A stretch of DNA of 62,112 nucleotides from Candidatus Eisenbacteria bacterium (GTDB lineage Bacteria; Eisenbacteria; RBG-16-71-46). This document shows, piece by piece, positions 16,810 to 27,768 of the stretch (its first letter is position 1; every line of letters begins with the position of its first letter). The notes under the pieces are model-generated. The model was not told where the DNA came from and searched no databases. It worked only from the letters and a program-made list of their open reading frames with translations. The translations under genes were made by a program, and so were the position numbers. The stretch is from contig DASTBI010000127.1 of the NCBI GenBank assembly GCA_035712145.1, positions 1-62,112 on the forward strand, written 5' to 3'.

Positions 16810-18386
16810 ACCCCAACATCGCGGCGCGGCTCGCCGAGCCGGCGGCCCGCATTCCAGGACGCACGGCGATCGTCGACGGACGGCATGACACACGGCTCAC
16901 CTTCGGCGAGCTGGCGGAGCAGGTCGCCGCCCTGGCCAACGGGATCGAGGCGCGTGGCATCGTATCCGGGGACCGCGTGCTGCTGTTCGTGCCGATGTCC
17001 GCCGACCTGTACGTGGCCCTGCTGGCGGTGCTCCACCTCGGCGCCGTGGCGGTGTTCGTGGACGCCTGGGCGGGCCGATCGCGGCTCGATGCCGCGGTCC
17101 GCGCCGCCAGACCCAAGGCCTTCATCGGCACCGCGAAATCGCACCTGCTGCGCCTCGTGAGCCCGGCGCTGCGCGCGGTGCCGCTCGCGCTGGTGGCACA
17201 TTCGCCGGGCTTCACGCTGGCGCGTCTGATGAAGGGCGGCGCCGCCCGCGCTCCGGCGCAGCTCGCGGGCGACGCGCCCGCGCTCGTCACCTTCACCACC
17301 GGAAGCACAGGACGCCCCAAGGCGGCCGCACGATCGCACGGCTTCCTGTGGGCGCAGCACGAAGCGCTGGCACGCGAGCTGGCCCCGCGTCCGGACGACG
17401 TCGACATGCCCACGCTGCCGGTGTTCGTGCTCAACAACCTGGCGGCCGGCATCCCCAGCGTGCTGCCCGATTTCGACCCGCGGCGACCGGCCGACATCGA
17501 TCCGCCGCGGGTGCACGCGCAGATGACCCGCGAAGGCGTCACGACGACGAGCGGGTCGCCGGCCTTCTACGAACGTCTGGCCGAATGGTGCGAAGCCCGG
17601 GGCGAGCGCCTACCGGTGCGCGCTCTGTTCACCGGCGGGGCGCCGGTGCTGCCGCCGCTGGCGCGCCGCCTGGCGGCGGTGACCGATGGAGAGGTGCACG
17701 TCGTCTACGGCAGCACCGAGGCCGAGCCGATCGCCGCCATCGAGGCTCGCGCCATGGATCGAGCCATGGCGGAGGGAAGCTCGAACGGCCTTTGCGTGGG
17801 AGCGCCCACCGAGGGGCTCCATCTCCGGCTGGTGCGGCCTCACGATGGCCCGATCGCGCTCGGAACGAACGGTTGGAGGGATTGGGACGTGGGAGCGGGG
17901 GAGGTCGGGGAAGTGCTGGTGAGCGGGGCTCACGTGTTGCCGGGCTACCTGGACGATCCTGAATCCGACCGCGCGCAGAAGGTCCGGGATGGAGACCGCG
18001 TCTGGCACCGGACCGGTGACGGAGCCTGGCTCGATCCCGAGGGGCGTCTCTGGCTGATGGGACGCGTGAAGCACCGGGTGCGTCGTGGCGGCGAGACCTG
18101 GTGGGGCACGGCTGCGGAAGTGCGCGCGCTGCGGGTCGATGGGGTGCGTCATGCCGCCTACCTCGGACTCGCGGACGACCGGCTGGGGGAGCGGGCGGTG
18201 CTGTGCGTGGAAACCACGCGGGGCGGGATGGACGAGCGACTGCGGCGCAAGCTGCGAGACGCCCTGGGCGAGTGGCCGGCGGACGAGCTGCTGGCGCTGG
18301 AGATTCCTCGCGACCCTCGACATGCCTCGAAGACCGACCTCGACCGGCTGCGGGCGGTTCTCACCGGGCGACACGGCAGCCGGTAG
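16797..18386 (+). CDS. OleC-like AMP-forming ligase (ANL superfamily)
   Basis: Adenylates a carboxylic acid. In the 529-aa protein the P-loop motif is FTTGSTGRPKAAARSHGF, and further ANL motifs are YGSTEAEP, HRTGDGAW and the hinge region 'LWLMGRVKHRVRRGGE'. The segment 'DMPTLPVFVLNNLAAGIPSVLPDFDPRRP' style (key residues P-T-L-P, S-V-L-P-D-F-D-P) is typical of OleC, the beta-lactone synthetase of bacterial olefin synthesis. OleA, OleB and OleD are not in the window, so it may activate a different acid here. No ATG is well placed; GTG 16797, inside the end of the GNAT gene, gives the family N-terminus (NIAARL). Last gene of the coupled block. Confidence 0.8.
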   Translation: MDALNPNIAARLAEPAARIPGRTAIVDGRHDTRLTFGELAEQVAALANGIEARGIVSGDRVLLFVPMSADLYVALLAVLHLGAVAVFVDAWAGRSRLDAAVRAARPKAFIGTAKSHLLRLVSPALRAVPLALVAHSPGFTLARLMKGGAARAPAQLAGDAPALVTFTTGSTGRPKAAARSHGFLWAQHEALARELAPRPDDVDMPTLPVFVLNNLAAGIPSVLPDFDPRRPADIDPPRVHAQMTREGVTTTSGSPAFYERLAEWCEARGERLPVRALFTGGAPVLPPLARRLAAVTDGEVHVVYGSTEAEPIAAIEARAMDRAMAEGSSNGLCVGAPTEGLHLRLVRPHDGPIALGTNGWRDWDVGAGEVGEVLVSGAHVLPGYLDDPESDRAQKVRDGDRVWHRTGDGAWLDPEGRLWLMGRVKHRVRRGGETWWGTAAEVRALRVDGVRHAAYLGLADDRLGERAVLCVETTRGGMDERLRRKLRDALGEWPADELLALEIPRDPRHASKTDLDRLRAVLTGRHGSR

Positions 18387-18534
18387 CTCCCATCCGGCCC
18401 TGGAGGGATCGCTCCTCCGAAACGATTCCCTTGCCGCGGCCGGGGAACCTACTTAGTCTGTCAGCCTCGTGGCGTCGCCTCCGACGTGGCGGAGGCGATG
18501 ATCGTCGCAGGGACGCGACCGGAAAGAGGGACCG

Positions 18535-21114
<2,580 letters not shown>

Positions 21115-21131
21115 TCGGCGCAGACTTAGCC

Positions 21132-21163
21132 GCGCCGGTCGCCTCCAAACCAGCGCCGGTCGC
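21132..21163. repeat. Two direct copies of GCGCCGGTCGC, 21-bp period
   Basis: Perfect 11-bp copies at 21132-21142 and 21153-21163, two helical turns apart, in the 146-bp gap before the DUF2911 gene. The spacing would suit a regulator binding one face of the DNA, but the sequence is of low complexity for this genome and could be chance. Confidence 0.3.
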
Positions 21164-21260
21164 TGCACCGGTTGCCCGCAGGCGCCGGCGAACCCACGGT
21201 TGAGAAGTCGTCTTCGCGCTCCGGGCGCACCTCTCCTCGACCACGTCTCTGGAGGCACCC

Positions 21261-22415
21261 ATGGCGCGGACTCTTCGCCCCTCGTCGCTCGCGGCCGCCG
21301 TCCTGCTCGCGCTGCCCTCCCTGGCCATCGCCAAGGACATCACCCTTCCGCCGAGTGGCGACAACCAGTTCAGCTCGGTCACCCAGGGCATCGGACTGGT
21401 GCGCGTGACGCTCACGTACAACAGCCCGAACGTGCACGGGCCCGACGGCAAGGATCGGGCGGGGCACATCTGGGGCGAGCTCGTGCCTTACGGCCTCGCC
21501 GATCTCGGCTACAACGATTGCAAGTCGTGTCCCTGGCGCGGCGGCGCCAACGAGAACACGACCTTCTCCGTTTCCCATCCGGTGAGGATCGAAGGGCAGC
21601 CGCTGCCCGCCGGCACCTACGGGCTGTTCTTCATTCCCGGGAAGGAGGAGTGGACGGTCATCTTCTCGAAGAACCACAAGTCGTGGGGTGCTTACTGGTA
21701 CGACCCCGCCGAGGATCAGTTGCGGGTCACGGTGAAGCCCGCCGAGTGCGAATACCGCGAGTGGCTCACCTACGAGTTCACCGATCGGGAGAAGGATCAC
21801 GCGACCGTCGCCTTGAAGTGGGAGAAGCTCCAGGTTCCCATCCAGATCAAGGTCGACGACATGCCGGGGGTCTACGTCGAGAACCTGAAGCAGGAGTTCC
21901 GCAACGCCCAGTCGTTCAAGTGGGAGAACTTCCGCGAAGCGGCCATTTTTTGCCTGACCTCGAAGTCGCATCTCGACCAGGGTCTGGTGTGGGCCGAGAA
22001 GGCGGTCAGCGATCCCGCGAACGGAGTGGCCAACTGCAAGACCCTGTCGGTGCTGGCGGAGCTGCAAATCGCCAATGGCAAGAAGGAAGAGGGCATGAAG
22101 ACGATGGACCGCGCGATCGCCATGCCCGACGCGACGCCGGTCGATCTTCACCAGATCGCCCGCTTCCAGCAGATCTCCGGCAACAACGATCTGGCGATCA
22201 AGGTCTACAAGGCCAACGCCAAGCGCTTCCCCAACCAGTGGCCGGTCAACGTCGGCCTGGCGCGCGCGGAGAATCTCCAGGGGAACAACAAGAAGGCGGT
22301 GGAGTACGCCAAGAAGGCGCTGGCCCAGGCGCCCGATCCGATGAACAAGAAGAACCTCGAAGGCCTGATCGCTCAGTGGAGCGCGCCCGCCGCGGCCACG
22401 GCGTCGAACAAGTAG
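21261..22415 (+). CDS. Secreted DUF2911 protein, long form with C-terminal helical repeats
   Basis: Function unknown. The 384-aa protein begins with a signal peptide (MARTLRPSSLAAAVLLALPSLA) and a good Shine-Dalgarno (GGAGG). Residues about 25-215 are a DUF2911 domain: 'RVTLTYNSPNVHG', 'IWGELVPYG', 'NENTTFSVSHPVRIEGQPLPAGTYG', 'EWTVIFSK'. The remainder is helical and TPR-like ('LDQGLVWAEKAVSD', 'GNNDLAIKVYKANA', 'KKAVEYAKKALAQAP'). A small insertion, YNDCKSCPW, carries two Cys absent from the second copy at 41189-42076. The gene is monocistronic and converges on the MMPL transporter gene, 46 bases from it. Confidence 0.8.
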   Translation: MARTLRPSSLAAAVLLALPSLAIAKDITLPPSGDNQFSSVTQGIGLVRVTLTYNSPNVHGPDGKDRAGHIWGELVPYGLADLGYNDCKSCPWRGGANENTTFSVSHPVRIEGQPLPAGTYGLFFIPGKEEWTVIFSKNHKSWGAYWYDPAEDQLRVTVKPAECEYREWLTYEFTDREKDHATVALKWEKLQVPIQIKVDDMPGVYVENLKQEFRNAQSFKWENFREAAIFCLTSKSHLDQGLVWAEKAVSDPANGVANCKTLSVLAELQIANGKKEEGMKTMDRAIAMPDATPVDLHQIARFQQISGNNDLAIKVYKANAKRFPNQWPVNVGLARAENLQGNNKKAVEYAKKALAQAPDPMNKKNLEGLIAQWSAPAAATASNK

Positions 22416-22461
22416 GGAAGGTGGGTCCAGGCCGCGCGCCCGCGGCTCTGGCTGATCTCGC

Positions 22462-24666
22462 CTAGGCTCGCGGGCCGGGCCACCAATTGCGCCGGCCCGC
22501 GAGTTTCATCAGCGCCGGCACCAGCACCACGCGGATGAGCGTGGCGTCGAGCGCCACCGCGAAGGCCAGCCCCAGGCCGAACTCCCGCGTCGCCGTGAGC
22601 CGCGTGAAGCCGAAGGCGGCGAAGATCGACACCATGATGAGCGCCGCGCTGGTGATGATGCCGCCGGTCCTCGCGAGTCCCAGCGCCACCGCGCGATCGT
22701 TGTCGCCCGATTCCATCCAGGCCTCGCGCACCCGCGCCAGCAGGAAGACCTCGTAGTCCATCGACAGCCCGAACAGGATGGTGAAGAGCATCAGCACGAT
22801 GAATGAGTTGAGCCCGCCCGGGGGCTCCAGGCGGAGCAGGCGCGCGCCGTGCCCGTCCTGGAAGACCAGCACCAGGAATCCATACGCGGCGACCACCGAG
22901 ATGGTGTTGAGCAGCGTGGCCTTGAGCGGGATCAGAACCGAGCGGAAGAGGAACGCCAGCACCACGAAGGTGATCACGATCACCGCGATCACGACCGCGG
23001 GCAGCCGTCCCATCAGCTCGTGGTCGAAATCGGCCATCACTGCGCTCGACCCACCCCACCAGAGGGTGAGCCCCGCCGCCTCGGCCGCGGGGAAGCGCTT
23101 CGCGCGCAGCTCACGCAGGAAACGCATGGTCTCGGGCTCGCCCGGCTCGGTGGGCGTGACCAGCGCGGCGATGCCGAGCCGTCCATCATCACTGACCACC
23201 GCGCGCGCTGCACTGCGGATCGGCTGTGGCAAGGAGTCGAGAGCGATGCTGCCGGGGCTCAATGCGCCCGCTCGGCCGAGGAGCTGAGGCAGTCCCAGCA
23301 ACGTGCCGCTTCGCGGGTCGAGGCGCAGCGCGTTGCTCACTTCGAGCAGCGCGCGACGCTGGTCGGGACCGAGCACCGATGCGCCGACCGGAGCTTCCAC
23401 GAGCATGACGATCGGGCCCATCCAGCCCTTCGGGAACCGCTCGGCGAGCGCGTCGAAGCCGCGGCGTGACTCCAGCTCGACCGGCAGGTCGCGCGGACCC
23501 ACGTTCCAGGTCTTCAGCCGGAACACCGGGGCGATGAACACCGCCAGGATCAGCGCGGAGACCGCGAGGGCCCACCACGGCCTTCGCATGACGGCGGAGG
23601 CCCATCGCTCCCAGAAGCCTCGATCCACAGGCGTGGCGCGCGGGCGCCGCGGCCAGTCGACGGCGGGACCCAGCCATGCGAGCAGGGCGGGGAGGAGGGT
23701 CATCGCCGCCGCCACCGCCGCGACCACGACCACGATCCCGCCGATCGCGATCACGTGGAGGAACGGCGCGCGCACCAGGAACAGCGCGAGGAAGCCGACG
23801 GCGACCGTCGCGCCCGAGAACGCGACCGCGTGGCCCGCGGCGCTCGCCGCCTCGGCCGCCGCGGCCGCGGGCGCCAGACCACGCGCGATGGCCTCGCGGA
23901 AACGGCTGAGCACGAAGAGCGCGTAGTCGATGCCCACGCCGAGGCCGATCATCACCGTCACGTTCTCGGCGAACACGCTGACCGCGCGCTGCGCGCTGAG
24001 GCCGTAGAGGGCGGCGAGACCGATCATGGTCGCCACCAGTGCCAGCACCAGCGGCAGCAGCCCGGCGAGCGGCGCGCCAAAGACGACCAGCAGGATCAGC
24101 AAGGTGATCGGGAGGCCGATGCGCTCGGCGGCCGTCACGTCGGTGGAGGAGTGCTGATCGAGGTCGTAGAGCATGGCCGTCGAGCCGGTGACTTCGGCCG
24201 CGATCGGGCCTTGGGCGATCCCCGCGATCGCCGCGCGCAGCCTTGGCGTGAGCTGCTCGGCTTCCTGGAAGCTCGTGACCCGCGGGGTCACGATCATCAG
24301 CGCGCCGTGGCCATCCTTGCCGAGGAGCTCGGCGCGCTCGGAGTTCCAAGGCGTCTGGACCGAGTGCACCTGGGGCAGCGCCTCGAGCGCCGCGGTCGAG
24401 CGAGTGATGACGTCGGCGAACTCCGGCGCGTCGGTGCCGAGCGAATCGGAGTGGACGACGACCACGAACTGATAGAGGGACCCCGCGCCGAATGCATGGC
24501 CCAGGGCGCGGGTCACGTGCTCGGACTCGGTGCCGGGAACGGCGTCGGCTCCGCCGCGCAGGACGCCGTGCAATCGCGCAGCGAACGGCGCGACTCCCGC
24601 GATCAGCAGGAGCCAGAGAACGATCGCGATGGCGCGGTGGCGGACCACCCATTCGGCGCCGCGCAT
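22462..24666 (-). CDS. MMPL-family RND transporter
   Basis: Predicted proton-driven exporter in the inner membrane, 734 aa. There are two repeats, each with one helix, a large periplasmic loop and five further helices: first TM at 'AIVLWLLLIAGVAPFAA', loop to about 190, then 'LPITLLILLVVFGAPLAGLLP', 'IGLGVGIDYALFVLSRF' (GxxxDY signature) and the second copy with 'FGLSMDYEVFLLARVREAW'. Family members export lipids, carotenoids or hydrophobic compounds. The cargo is unknown here; the isoprenoid-lipid operon is only 4 kb away but on the other strand. It lies 34 bases downstream of the DinB gene on the same strand and may be co-transcribed with it. Confidence 0.9.
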   Translation of the reverse strand: MRGAEWVVRHRAIAIVLWLLLIAGVAPFAARLHGVLRGGADAVPGTESEHVTRALGHAFGAGSLYQFVVVVHSDSLGTDAPEFADVITRSTAALEALPQVHSVQTPWNSERAELLGKDGHGALMIVTPRVTSFQEAEQLTPRLRAAIAGIAQGPIAAEVTGSTAMLYDLDQHSSTDVTAAERIGLPITLLILLVVFGAPLAGLLPLVLALVATMIGLAALYGLSAQRAVSVFAENVTVMIGLGVGIDYALFVLSRFREAIARGLAPAAAAAEAASAAGHAVAFSGATVAVGFLALFLVRAPFLHVIAIGGIVVVVAAVAAAMTLLPALLAWLGPAVDWPRRPRATPVDRGFWERWASAVMRRPWWALAVSALILAVFIAPVFRLKTWNVGPRDLPVELESRRGFDALAERFPKGWMGPIVMLVEAPVGASVLGPDQRRALLEVSNALRLDPRSGTLLGLPQLLGRAGALSPGSIALDSLPQPIRSAARAVVSDDGRLGIAALVTPTEPGEPETMRFLRELRAKRFPAAEAAGLTLWWGGSSAVMADFDHELMGRLPAVVIAVIVITFVVLAFLFRSVLIPLKATLLNTISVVAAYGFLVLVFQDGHGARLLRLEPPGGLNSFIVLMLFTILFGLSMDYEVFLLARVREAWMESGDNDRAVALGLARTGGIITSAALIMVSIFAAFGFTRLTATREFGLGLAFAVALDATLIRVVLVPALMKLAGRRNWWPGPRA

Positions 24667-24700
24667 GGCCGGGCAGGATACGCCCCAGCCTGCTCGTGAG

Positions 24701-25252
24701 CTACCTCGCGGCGGAGATGCTCCCGGTGCCGAGGTAGCGTTCCTTGATCACGCCCATGTGGTGGTGGCCGTGGCCGGCGATGATGAAGGCCAGGGCGCGA
24801 ACCGTGACGGGCGCGCCATTGGCCTCGCCCCGTCGCGTCCAGGCTTCGCTCGTAAGAGACCGAAACAACGCGAGCGTCGCGCCGCGAACCTGCTCGAGAT
24901 GATCGATCAGCTGCGATAGCGGCTGCTGGTCCGAGCCGGCGTTCTCGGCGTAATGGTTCTCGTCGAACCCCGAGAGCGGCGTGAGATCCCCGCGGCCGAA
25001 GCGCAGCGCGCGATAGCTGAACACGCGCTCGGCATCGGTCACGTGGCCGATGATCTGCTTCACGCTCCACTTCCCGGGCTGGTAGCGCAGCGAGCCCTGC
25101 TCATCGCTCAGGCTTCGAAGGAACGCGAACATCGACTCGGCCTGACGCTCGAGCGCCGGCATCGCCTGATCCTCGGGCACGAGTGCCAAGTACTTGCCGT
25201 AGTAGGGAAGAAACTCGTCGGGGGCGGGGCGGATCGCGGTCGGATGACTCAT
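24701..25252 (-). CDS. DinB-family putative metal-dependent enzyme
   Basis: 183-aa four-helix-bundle protein of the DinB/YfiT-like superfamily. The three expected metal-binding His are visible: one in 'QIIGHVTDAERVF' and two in 'IAGHGHHHMGVIKERY'. Members act as thiol-dependent transferases or have unknown roles; no substrate can be read from this sequence. The start is supported by AGGAGA before ATG. The 89-bp gap to the divergent M20 gene holds overlapping -10-like hexamers on both strands (around 25292-25298). Confidence 0.85.
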   Translation of the reverse strand: MSHPTAIRPAPDEFLPYYGKYLALVPEDQAMPALERQAESMFAFLRSLSDEQGSLRYQPGKWSVKQIIGHVTDAERVFSYRALRFGRGDLTPLSGFDENHYAENAGSDQQPLSQLIDHLEQVRGATLALFRSLTSEAWTRRGEANGAPVTVRALAFIIAGHGHHHMGVIKERYLGTGSISAAR

Positions 25253-25341
25253 GACGGGTCTCCTGCGGACGGTTCTGCGCGCGAGGCGCGAATACTAGCA
25301 GACGAGAGAAGCGCCCCTTGCCGCCGGTGAGGCCCGGTCCC

Positions 25342-26670
25342 ATGATGCGGTCCATGAGTCTTTCCTTGCGCCGGACTCTGTGGATCGGCCTCCTGCTCCT
25401 GGCCTCGCCTTCGGCCGCCGAGCTGGACCGCGCCGAGCGCCAGATGCTCCAGGCCATCGACCGGCGCACCCCCGCATCGCTCGCCTTGCTCGAGCGCGCG
25501 GTCAACATCAACAGCGGAAGCATGAACTTCGATGGCGTCCGCAAGGTCGCCCAGCTCTTCGAGCCCGAGTTCAAGAGCCTGGGCTTCAAGGTGCGGTGGG
25601 CGGACGGGGCGAGCTTTGGCCGCGCGGGACATCTGATCGCCGAGCGCGACGGCCGGCGGGGAAGTCCCAAGGTGCTCCTGATCGGGCACCTCGACACGGT
25701 GTTCGAGCCCGACAGCCCGTTCCAGAAGTTCGTGAAGCTCGACGACTCCACCGCGCGAGGGCCGGGCATCATCGACATGAAGGGCGGCGACGTCATCGTG
25801 CTGCTGGCGCTCGGCGCCCTCGCCGATGCGGGAGTGCTGGATCAGCTCTCGGTGCGGGTGGTGTTCACCGGCGACGAGGAGAAGTCCGGCACGCCGCTCT
25901 CGCTCGCGCGCCGCGATCTGCTGCAGGCGGCGGACTGGGCCGACATCGCCATCGGTTTCGAGGACGGGGCCGGCGATCCGCGCTCGGCCGTCATCGCGCG
26001 GCGCGGCACGGCGTCGTGGACGCTGCAAACCTCGGGCCGCCCGTCCCATTCCGGCCAGATCTTCCGTCCCGACGTGGGCAGCGGAGCGATCTACGAAGCG
26101 GCCCGCATCCTGACCGCGTTCCACGACTCGCTCGCCGGCGAGCGCTATCTCACGTTCAATCCCGGCCTGATCCTGGGTGGCACGACGATCGGGGTGCAGG
26201 ACGACGGCAGCCGCGGCATGGCGTTCGGCAAGAACAACGTGGTCGCCGAGAGCACGACGGTGCGTGGCGATCTCAGGACCCTCACGCTCGAGCAGCGAGC
26301 GCGCGCGCAGCGAACGATGCAGCGGATCGTGAGCCGGAACCTGCCGCGGACCGACGCACGCATCACGTTCGAGGAGGGCTATCCTCCGCTCGCGCCATCG
26401 CCCGGGAACCGGCGGCTCCTCGCGATGTACGACGAGGCCAGCCGCGACCTCGGCCTGGGGCCCGTGGAGGAGGTGGACCCTTCGCGCGCCGGCGCGGCGG
26501 ACGTCTCGTTCACCGAGGGGCGGGTCGAGATGGCGATCGACGGCATCGGTCTGCGCGGCGCGGGCGGCCACACGGTTCAGGAGGCCGCGGATCTCAACAC
26601 GCTCCGCACCCAGGCGCAGCGCGCCGCGGTGATGTTGATGAGACTGGCGAAGGCGAAGCGCGCGTCGTGA
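25342..26670 (+). CDS. Secreted M20-family metallopeptidase (glutamate carboxypeptidase-like)
   Basis: Zinc exopeptidase of 442 aa with a signal peptide (LRRTLWIGLLLLASPSAA). The M20 metal and catalytic motifs are present: 'LIGHLDTVF', 'GPGIIDMKGG', the Glu-Glu of 'GDEEKSGT', and a late His in 'GAGGHTVQEAADL'. A dimerisation domain lies in between ('GRPSHSG'). ATG 25342 (GGTGAGG at 25326-25332 in front) or the ATG at 25345 are preferred to the TTG at 25318. It sits next to the arginine operon and M20 includes ArgE, but the signal peptide and the carboxypeptidase G2-like motifs argue against acetylornithine deacetylase. Confidence 0.85.
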   Translation: MMRSMSLSLRRTLWIGLLLLASPSAAELDRAERQMLQAIDRRTPASLALLERAVNINSGSMNFDGVRKVAQLFEPEFKSLGFKVRWADGASFGRAGHLIAERDGRRGSPKVLLIGHLDTVFEPDSPFQKFVKLDDSTARGPGIIDMKGGDVIVLLALGALADAGVLDQLSVRVVFTGDEEKSGTPLSLARRDLLQAADWADIAIGFEDGAGDPRSAVIARRGTASWTLQTSGRPSHSGQIFRPDVGSGAIYEAARILTAFHDSLAGERYLTFNPGLILGGTTIGVQDDGSRGMAFGKNNVVAESTTVRGDLRTLTLEQRARAQRTMQRIVSRNLPRTDARITFEEGYPPLAPSPGNRRLLAMYDEASRDLGLGPVEEVDPSRAGAADVSFTEGRVEMAIDGIGLRGAGGHTVQEAADLNTLRTQAQRAAVMLMRLAKAKRAS

Positions 26671-26693
26671 CGGCAGGTTTCGCGCTGCCCTGG

Positions 26694-26735
26694 TTGTAAT
26701 TCTCTGCTCTCCCCGGGGAGAGTCAGAAGTTACAA
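26694..26735. repeat. Concentric palindrome between converging genes
   Basis: A perfect 16-bp palindrome, CTCTCCCCGGGGAGAG (26707-26722), is flanked at exactly the same centre (26714.5) by outer arms TTGTAA (26694-26699) and TTACAA (26730-26735). The middle seven positions pair only partly. It lies between the 3' ends of the M20 gene and argF and may be a bidirectional terminator or a protein-binding site. Confidence 0.55.
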
Positions 26736-26759
26736 GCCGCCGTGAAGCGGCCCTTCTCC
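26736..26759 (+). terminator. Weak terminator hairpin after the M20 peptidase gene
   Basis: Stem GCCGC / GCGGC (26736-26740 and 26747-26751) with a CGTGAA loop, followed by CCTTCTCC. Short stem and imperfect T-tract. It ends immediately before the argF stop codon, which is on the other strand. Confidence 0.4.
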
Positions 26760-27755
26760 TCAAGCTCGCGGGAGCGCGAATGGCATGGAGGAAGCGACGA
26801 GCGGAGTCTCCTGGCTGACGCGGGTGGATGATCGCCCGCCGACCAACTCCACCATCAGAGCTTTCTGCAGATGCAGACGGTTCTCCGCCTGCTCGAGCAC
26901 CACGCTCTGCGGACCGTCGAGCACCTCGTCCACCACTTCCTCTCCGCGATGCGCCGGCAGGCAGTGCATGAACAGCGCATCGGGATGGGCCAGGCTCATG
27001 AGCCGCGGCGACACCTGGTAGCTGGCGAAGGCCGCGCGCCGCCACTCCATCTCCGACTCCTGACCCATGCTGGTCCAGGTGTCGGTGTAGATCACGTCGG
27101 CGCCGTCCACGGCCTCGCGCGGATCGCGGGTGCGGCGAATGCCTCCGGAAGATCGGCGCTCGGCCTCGAGGAACAATCCCGCGTCGGGCTCGAAGCCGTC
27201 GGGCACGGCGATCCGCAGCTCGAACCCGAACAGGGTGGCGGCTTCCATCCACGAGTGGAGCACGTTGTTTCCGTCGCCCACCCACGCCACGCGCATGCGA
27301 TCCAGATCTCGTCCGGCGCGCTTCAGGGTGTAGAGGTCGGCCAGCACCTGGCAGGGGTGGGAGAAGTCCGTGAGCGCGTTGATCACCGGAACCGTGGCGT
27401 GCTCGGCGAGCGTGCGCACGATGCGGTGCGCGAAGGTCCGGATCACGATCAGGTCCGTCATCCCGCTCAGGATGTGCGCCACATCCTTCAGGCTCTCGCG
27501 GCCGTGCTCGCTGACCTCGACCGATCCGAGGTCCACGGCGTCGCCGCCCAGCTCGTGCATGCCCACGGTGAACGAGACACGGGTGCGAAGCGAAGGCTTG
27601 TGGAACACGAGCGCCGCGGTCTTGCCGCGCAAGGGCTGGGCGGCGCGCGCCGAGCCGCGCATGGCCCGCAGCCGGTCGGCCTCGTGGAAGAGCTTCGAGA
27701 CCCACGGCCGATCGAGGTCGATCAGGTCCACCAGATGGAACGGCGCACGCGACAT
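26760..27755 (-). CDS. argF: Ornithine carbamoyltransferase
   Basis: Makes citrulline from ornithine and carbamoyl phosphate. 331 aa with the carbamoyl-phosphate motif KPSLRTRVSF (residues 53-62; the usual STRTR has Leu for Thr, which the family tolerates), HPCQVLADLYT, the ornithine loop DTWTSMGQE and HCLPAHRGEEV. The SMG loop and HCLP motif mark an ornithine rather than acetylornithine enzyme. The ATG at 27755 has GGAG at the right distance, 13 bases after the argH stop; an open frame continues upstream but lacks family sequence. Last gene of the arginine operon, an unusual place for argF. Confidence 0.93.
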   Translation of the reverse strand: MSRAPFHLVDLIDLDRPWVSKLFHEADRLRAMRGSARAAQPLRGKTAALVFHKPSLRTRVSFTVGMHELGGDAVDLGSVEVSEHGRESLKDVAHILSGMTDLIVIRTFAHRIVRTLAEHATVPVINALTDFSHPCQVLADLYTLKRAGRDLDRMRVAWVGDGNNVLHSWMEAATLFGFELRIAVPDGFEPDAGLFLEAERRSSGGIRRTRDPREAVDGADVIYTDTWTSMGQESEMEWRRAAFASYQVSPRLMSLAHPDALFMHCLPAHRGEEVVDEVLDGPQSVVLEQAENRLHLQKALMVELVGGRSSTRVSQETPLVASSMPFALPRA

Positions 27756-27768
27756 GAGAGCTCCTCGA

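Noticed and set aside
25342-26670. M20 gene as argE (acetylornithine deacetylase)
   Set aside because: Attractive because the arginine operon lacks this step, but the protein has a signal peptide and carboxypeptidase-type motifs.
26760-27755. argF product as an N-acetylornithine carbamoyltransferase
   Set aside because: The ornithine-type SMG loop and HCLP motif are present, so an ordinary ornithine carbamoyltransferase is preferred.
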